The translations under genes were made by a program, and so were the position numbers. From Spirochaetia bacterium (GTDB taxonomy: Bacteria > Spirochaetota > Spirochaetia > Treponematales > Breznakiellaceae), in NCBI GenBank assembly GCA_025997675.1, contig BNUX01000040.1, forward strand, positions 1 through 26,245: DNA of 26,245 nucleotides, given 5' to 3'. How positions within the stretch are numbered: position 1 is the stretch's first letter; the number at the start of each line of letters is the position of its first letter. A model generated the notes under the pieces. That model was not told where the DNA came from. It saw only the letters and a list, made by a program, of their open reading frames with translations, and did no database searches. Below are positions 22,317-26,245 of the stretch, piece by piece.

Positions 22317-23399
22317 ATGGATATAATTAGTGAGGTTAACTGGGCTGTTGAGCATGTCCGGGAGGGCGATTATGATACGGCGCTGGCGGACTATGAGCGG
22401 ATAACCCGGGTGCACCCGGAAAGCACAGATGGCTGGAATAGCTGCGGTCTTTTCTACCACAATGCCGGGGACTATGACAAGGCAATCACCTGTTTTACCA
22501 AGGGCGTAGAGCTCAGGCCGGAGTTTCCGTTCTTCTGGTCTAATCGCGCCATTTCCTACGGTGAAAAGGGGGACTTTGATAAAGCCCTTGCCGACTTTGA
22601 CCATGCCCTCCACCTGGACCCGGAAAATACGTGGGTTTTTGAGCATCGCAGCGATGTGTACGGGAAAATGGGGGATTGGGGCCGCGCTTTGGCGGAGCTT
22701 GACCGGGCGATTAGTCTTGAGCCGGAGAACAGCCGCCTGTTTGGCGCGAGGGGCGCTGCCTATAACCGGCTGGGGAATAAAGAGCAGGCTATTGCGGACT
22801 ATACCGAAGCAATCCGCCTAAACCCGGATGATGCGTATTTCCGGTTTAACCGCGGACTTATCCATTGGTATATCACCACCACTACGGATTTTGACCTTGC
22901 CATGGAGGACTTTACCGCGACGATTGAACGGGCGCCGGATATGGCGGATGCCCATTACGCGCGGGGCTATGGGTACATGCTTCAAATAAAGGGGTTTCAG
23001 GGGACAATAACGGCAGTCGTCACCGAAAAGGTACAGGATGAAGCCATACGCGCCGTTTTATTAACCGAGTTGGCCCAAGTGGGCTACAACGAAATGATCC
23101 CCTGGATGGACAACCTGTACAAGACGCTCCGTCTCCCCCGGGACAGGCTGGATTCCCTTATGATTGAAAGTGCTTCGCTCCTTACCAAGTATTCTTTGGG
23201 CGAAGCCCTGGAAGACCTCGACCGGGCGATTACCCTTAACCCGGCCCATGACAAAGCCTACCTTTGCCGGGGGCATGTCTATAGGATGGCGGGGGATAAG
23301 GAGCGTGCCGTGGCCGACTACGAACAGGTCCTTACCCTCGTTCCTCACCATAACGAAGCGCAAAAACAACTTGACGCATTGATGGTTGCCCTTAGTTGA
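22317..23399 (+). CDS. TPR-repeat protein
   Basis: ATG 22317 lies 4 nt after GGAGGA; the TTG at 22284 is less likely. The 360-residue product has no signal peptide. Five or six tetratricopeptide repeats fill residues 5-210 (for example GDYDKAITCFTKGVELRP and GDFDKALADFDHALHLDP) and two more lie at about 290-355. Between them a region of about 70 residues lacks the TPR pattern. TPR proteins mediate protein-protein contacts; the partner is unknown. The 3' end overlaps the convergent uraA gene by 8 bp. Confidence 0.88.
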   Translation: MDIISEVNWAVEHVREGDYDTALADYERITRVHPESTDGWNSCGLFYHNAGDYDKAITCFTKGVELRPEFPFFWSNRAISYGEKGDFDKALADFDHALHLDPENTWVFEHRSDVYGKMGDWGRALAELDRAISLEPENSRLFGARGAAYNRLGNKEQAIADYTEAIRLNPDDAYFRFNRGLIHWYITTTTDFDLAMEDFTATIERAPDMADAHYARGYGYMLQIKGFQGTITAVVTEKVQDEAIRAVLLTELAQVGYNEMIPWMDNLYKTLRLPRDRLDSLMIESASLLTKYSLGEALEDLDRAITLNPAHDKAYLCRGHVYRMAGDKERAVADYEQVLTLVPHHNEAQKQLDALMVALS

Positions 23400-24636
23400 C
23401 CGCTTCTTCTTTTTCCTTTGGCAAAACCAAATTAAGAATAATCCCCACAATGGCCGCGAAGGCAATTGACGTCAGTAAGGGATAGGGGCTTCCGGGCAGC
23501 TGAAACACCGAGCCGCCGCATCCAAGAATAAAGATGACCGACGCGACAATCAAATTACGGGTTTTATCAAAGTCAACCTTGTTTACCACCAGTTGTTTCA
23601 ACCCATTTACCGCAATGGTGCCGTAAAGGAGGATGCACAGGCCCCCTAAAACATGGGCAGGGATGGTTTGCAACACCCCGCCAAGCTTGCCGAAAATAGA
23701 CAGGATAACGGCTAAGACGCCGGAAAAGATAAACACAAAAACTGAAAATACCTTTGTTGTTGCCATTACCCCAAGGCTTTCACCATAGGTTGTATTTGCT
23801 ACGGAGCCGAAAAGGCCTGCCACACCGGTTGCAAGGCCATCCCCCAGAATAGTCCGGTGAAGCCCCGGATCCTTAATGACATCCCGGTTAATAATCTGCC
23901 CGGTCACCATGGTATGACCAATGTGTTCACATATGGTTGCAAATGATACCAATGAGAACACCAGAATAACCGTACCGTTAAACTTTGGCACAACAAAAGC
24001 CGGAAGATTTATAATCGGAGATGCGGCTATCGCGGAATAATCTATCCGGCCAAATAGTGCGGACAGGAGATACCCGCCGGCCAAACCAATAACGATACTA
24101 ATACTTGAAATAAACTTGTTTTTACAAAACATGGCGATAATGGTGATCGCAAGGGTTGCCAGGGCTAATAGCATGGCGGTAAAATCACCACCCTCTGCGG
24201 CCCCGGACATATCAATTGCGGTGCCGGCCAGGGAAAGACCGATTACGGCAACAACCGGGCCGATAACAACCGGGGGCAATACCTTACTAATCCAACCGGT
24301 TCCGGCCCGCCACACTAACAGTGAAATTAGTACATAAAACGCCGCCGACACAATTGCTCCGCCGGCTAAATACGCCGGGCCGTAGGCTTGCAAAACCATG
24401 ATAGCGCACCCAATGAATGCGAATGATGATCCGACAAAGTTTGGTACCTTAAACTTGGTGATAACCAAATATAACAAGGTACCGATACCCGCCGAAAACA
24501 ACGCATATAAAGGGTTGATCCCGACCAGCATCGGCACAAGTACCGTAGCGCCAAAACATGCAAGCAGATGCTGCAATCCGTAAAACAGCGATTTCGAGAA
24601 GGGGGGCCTTTCTTCAACATCATAAATTGGCTTCAT
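23392..24636 (-). CDS. uraA: Uracil permease, NCS2 family
   Basis: This is a nucleobase:proton symporter of the inner membrane. The 414 residues hold about 12-14 hydrophobic segments. The N-terminal LQHLLACFGATVLVPMLVG and PNFVGSSFAFI are UraA signatures. The two transport glutamates are in CEHIGH and TTYGESLG, as in E. coli UraA. Start ATG 24636 has GGAGAA upstream. It complements the nucleoside importer by taking up free base, most likely uracil; xanthine specificity is less likely given the UraA-like TM1 and TM3. The stop lies within the last codons of the TPR gene. Confidence 0.93.
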   Translation of the reverse strand: MKPIYDVEERPPFSKSLFYGLQHLLACFGATVLVPMLVGINPLYALFSAGIGTLLYLVITKFKVPNFVGSSFAFIGCAIMVLQAYGPAYLAGGAIVSAAFYVLISLLVWRAGTGWISKVLPPVVIGPVVAVIGLSLAGTAIDMSGAAEGGDFTAMLLALATLAITIIAMFCKNKFISSISIVIGLAGGYLLSALFGRIDYSAIAASPIINLPAFVVPKFNGTVILVFSLVSFATICEHIGHTMVTGQIINRDVIKDPGLHRTILGDGLATGVAGLFGSVANTTYGESLGVMATTKVFSVFVFIFSGVLAVILSIFGKLGGVLQTIPAHVLGGLCILLYGTIAVNGLKQLVVNKVDFDKTRNLIVASVIFILGCGGSVFQLPGSPYPLLTSIAFAAIVGIILNLVLPKEKEEAVN

Positions 24637-24740
24637 AAATTCTCCATGAGACCAGCATGAAGTTTTTCCTTTCTTTTGTCAATTCCCCGCAAAGGTGTGT
24701 GTTTTTTATACACTTGGCCTATTTTCAACTTGACCCGGAA

Positions 24741-24784
24741 TGCGGGGGCGCGGTGAGGTCAGGAGACCGCCGGCTGCCCCCGCA
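24741..24784 (-). terminator. GC-rich hairpin after the minus-strand lipoprotein gene
   Basis: TGCGGGGGC (24741-24749) and GCCCCCGCA (24776-24784) form a 9-bp stem, with an inner GCGGT/ACCGC stem (24750-24754, 24766-24770). It starts about 10 nt after the stop codon. No T run follows on the minus strand, as for the hairpin after the lipoprotein at 729. Confidence 0.5.
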
Positions 24785-24793
24785 GGGGTCCGC

Positions 24794-26095
24794 TTATGGG
24801 AGGGTGAAAGCCGTCCAGCCGGCAGTAGCATCGGAGGTTTTAAGGTCTCCCTCAACATCGTCGTCAGCTTTCCTTAAGGCGCCGGTTTGGGCCCAGTATA
24901 CCGCATGGCCCTTGTTTCCGCTGGCGTCACCGTCGGTGGCGGTGTTGTCGGGGGCCGTGCCGGAGCCGCCGCCTTTGATAATGCCGCCGTTTTTGGTGAA
25001 GGTGGCATCGTTGCCTACCTGCACCCCGCCGCCGGTGGTTTTAGCGGTATTGCCGCTGATGGTCCCGTCGTTCATGGTGAAGGTGCCGGACCCTATCATC
25101 ACCCCGCCGCCGTAGGTTTGGGTAGCACCATTGCCGCTGATCGTTCCGTTGTCCATCTTGAAGGTGGCGCTGCTGGTTACAAACACCCCGCCGCCGCTGG
25201 TTTTAGCGGTATTGCCGCTGATGGTCCCGCCGGTCATGGTGAAGGTGGTGGAACTGCCCCCTAGATACACCCCGCCGCCCATGCTTGAGGTAGTACTATT
25301 GCCGCTGATGGTCCCATCGGTCATGGTGAAGGTGCTGGCCCCCCCTATTTGCACCCCGCCGGCGGAGGTAGAGGAACCGCCGGTCAGGGTGAGGTTAGCG
25401 CCTAGGGTTACCTTGTGGCCATTATTGATGTTCAGAACACGTTTGCGTGGGGAGGCTGTGGTGGCATCCAGGGTTCCTCCGCCTGTCGCTCCCGTTCCCT
25501 GTAATGTGATGGGGGGATAGGTGTCTGTCACGCTTATGTCAAGCCAGCCATTAGCAGGTGCTGTACTTGTGTCGGTGATGATTCCCGAAACGATGATAGT
25601 GACGGGGGTGGGGTCGGCTGGGTACCCAGGCCAACCGGTACCGCTGTTATAGGCGGTCTTAATGGCGCCCAGGACCGTAACGGGATTAGTTTCGGCAGCG
25701 CTTTTTTGTCCGGTAAAGGCGGTGGTTGCCCCTTCCAGCGTGGTCTTTGCGCTGTCTACCGCTGCCTGATCGGCGTTGGCGTTGGCATTGACGGTTTGGG
25801 CCTCGGTGATTGCGGTCTCAAAGGCGGTCAGGGTCGCCGTTGGAACCCAATAAAGGGTGTTTGCCGTGCCGTCTTTGCCAGCAGCGGCGGCAGCGGTAAG
25901 GGCGGTTTGCAGGGCGGTTTTGTCGACGACGGGGACGGTGAGGTCGACAGGGTCGGAGACGGGGACGGTGGGGATGGTAGGGACAGTGGAGGTGTCAGGG
26001 TCGTCATCGCCGGTAGTCTTGGGGCAGCCGGTTAGGGCCAGGGCCCCTGCCAGCATGAGGGCGAGTACCGCCGTCATTAAGCTATATCTTTTCAT
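24794..26095 (-). CDS. Lipoprotein with FIVAR-like segment and beta-helix repeats
   Basis: ATG 26095 has AAGGAGGG just upstream. The 433 residues start with a signal peptide ending in LTGC (Cys24), so the protein is lipid-anchored. Residues 29-56 form a Thr/Pro/Val-rich linker. Residues 57-127 (DKTALQTALTAA ... ADQAAVDSAKTTLEGA) resemble a FIVAR helical module. Residues 205-375 carry at least four copies of a 27-31-residue repeat with the core F-T-M-x-x-G-T-I-S-G-N followed by GGGV, as in Pmp-like right-handed beta-helix proteins. The C-terminus (ALRKADDDVEGDLKTSD) is not repetitive. It is probably surface-exposed, perhaps adhesive; no enzyme motif is seen. Confidence 0.85.
   Translation of the reverse strand: MKRYSLMTAVLALMLAGALALTGCPKTTGDDDPDTSTVPTIPTVPVSDPVDLTVPVVDKTALQTALTAAAAAGKDGTANTLYWVPTATLTAFETAITEAQTVNANANADQAAVDSAKTTLEGATTAFTGQKSAAETNPVTVLGAIKTAYNSGTGWPGYPADPTPVTIIVSGIITDTSTAPANGWLDISVTDTYPPITLQGTGATGGGTLDATTASPRKRVLNINNGHKVTLGANLTLTGGSSTSAGGVQIGGASTFTMTDGTISGNSTTSSMGGGVYLGGSSTTFTMTGGTISGNTAKTSGGGVFVTSSATFKMDNGTISGNGATQTYGGGVMIGSGTFTMNDGTISGNTAKTTGGGVQVGNDATFTKNGGIIKGGGSGTAPDNTATDGDASGNKGHAVYWAQTGALRKADDDVEGDLKTSDATAGWTAFTLP
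24971..25336 (-). repeat. Intragenic beta-helix-coding repeats
   Basis: The DNA encoding residues 254-375 contains four imperfect repeats of about 80-93 bp. Long identical blocks (for example around 25034-25066 and 25197-25229) are shared between the two copies encoding SGNTAKT. Such identity permits recombination that would change the repeat number. Confidence 0.7.
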
Positions 26096-26131
26096 CTTGT
26101 ATTCCCTCCTTAGAATGGAATATAAAAGAGA

Positions 26132-26201
26132 AGCCCCGTCGTATACTCTGTATCGAACAACGTCCGATAGCCTGGCTGGGCATGAGTTATACGGCGGGGC
26201 T
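26132..26201 (-). ncRNA. Long leader hairpin upstream of lipoprotein gene
   Basis: The arms AGCCCCGTCGTATACTC (26132-26148) and GAGTTATACGGCGGGGCT (26184-26201) pair over 17 bp, with one bulged base and one G-T wobble. Inside, TATCG/CGATA (around 26151-26169) can form a second stem. With the -10 candidate at 26224-26229 this structure would be in the 5' leader of the lipoprotein mRNA. It could equally be a small mobile palindrome. The type is tentative. Confidence 0.45.
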
Positions 26202-26223
26202 CCATTGAACCCATTACAAGAGA

Positions 26224-26229
26224 ATTATA
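26224..26229 (-). promoter_or_regulatory. -10 box candidate of the lipoprotein gene
   Basis: The minus strand reads TATAAT (26229-26224); its -35 would lie beyond the window. Transcription from it would give a leader of about 120 nt containing the 26132-26201 hairpin. Confidence 0.4.
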
Positions 26230-26245
26230 TCCTAGTAACCTAAGC

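Noticed and set aside
26132..26201. tRNA-like element (70 nt, GTTCGAT in one loop)
   Set aside because: The closing stem is 17 bp rather than 7 and no anticodon arm or CCA-type end fits.

Overview
The window looks like a chromosomal piece of a GC-moderate spirochaete, most likely a Treponema of the termite-gut type. The hints are a complete BMP-type (PnrA-like) nucleoside ABC operon, two lipoproteins with relaxed spirochaetal lipoboxes (one collagen-like, one beta-helical), DUF4143-type ATPases and many simple repeats. The genus is inferred from gene content only.

Layout. 1-2.3 kb: a promoter followed by a 15-C tract, a degenerate GxxExxY-type (PDDEXK_3) gene, and a lipoprotein with Gly-X-Y repeats. 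2.3-2.8 kb: a non-coding stretch with several strong hairpins and a 21-bp tandem array of about 10.5 units. 2.8-6.4 kb: accessory genes, namely an unknown protein, a coiled-coil plus PDDEXK nuclease-like protein, a small two-gene cassette (61 aa and 158 aa, minus strand) and a divergent AAA/DUF4143 ATPase. The last two units share an intergenic region with a tandem 32-bp operator-like repeat. 6.4-8 kb: cysK, and a convergent DsbA/FrnE-type oxidoreductase sharing a bidirectional terminator with it. 8-16.2 kb: DNA-repair genes sbcD-sbcC, a GT-B glycosyltransferase, and a convergent family-B DNA polymerase (polB). 16.2-22.2 kb: a tiny histidine-kinase remnant, then a tightly packed operon of substrate-binding lipoprotein, double ATPase, two permeases and nucleoside hydrolase, which together would import nucleosides and cleave them to base plus ribose. 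22.3-24.6 kb: a TPR protein and a uraA-type uracil permease whose 3' ends overlap. 24.8-26.2 kb: a minus-strand lipoprotein with a FIVAR-like segment and beta-helix repeats, whose leader can fold into a long hairpin.

The most distinctive signals are regulatory or repeat-based rather than a new enzyme system: (i) four genes whose -10 box lies only 6-9 nt before the start codon (leaderless or nearly so), two of them using the same symmetric TATAGTATA element; (ii) the two 32-bp operator-like repeats; (iii) the 21-bp array beside a structured intergenic region; (iv) homopolymer tracts (C15, C9) at positions where slippage could switch expression. No tRNA, rRNA, CRISPR array or complete insertion sequence was recognised.
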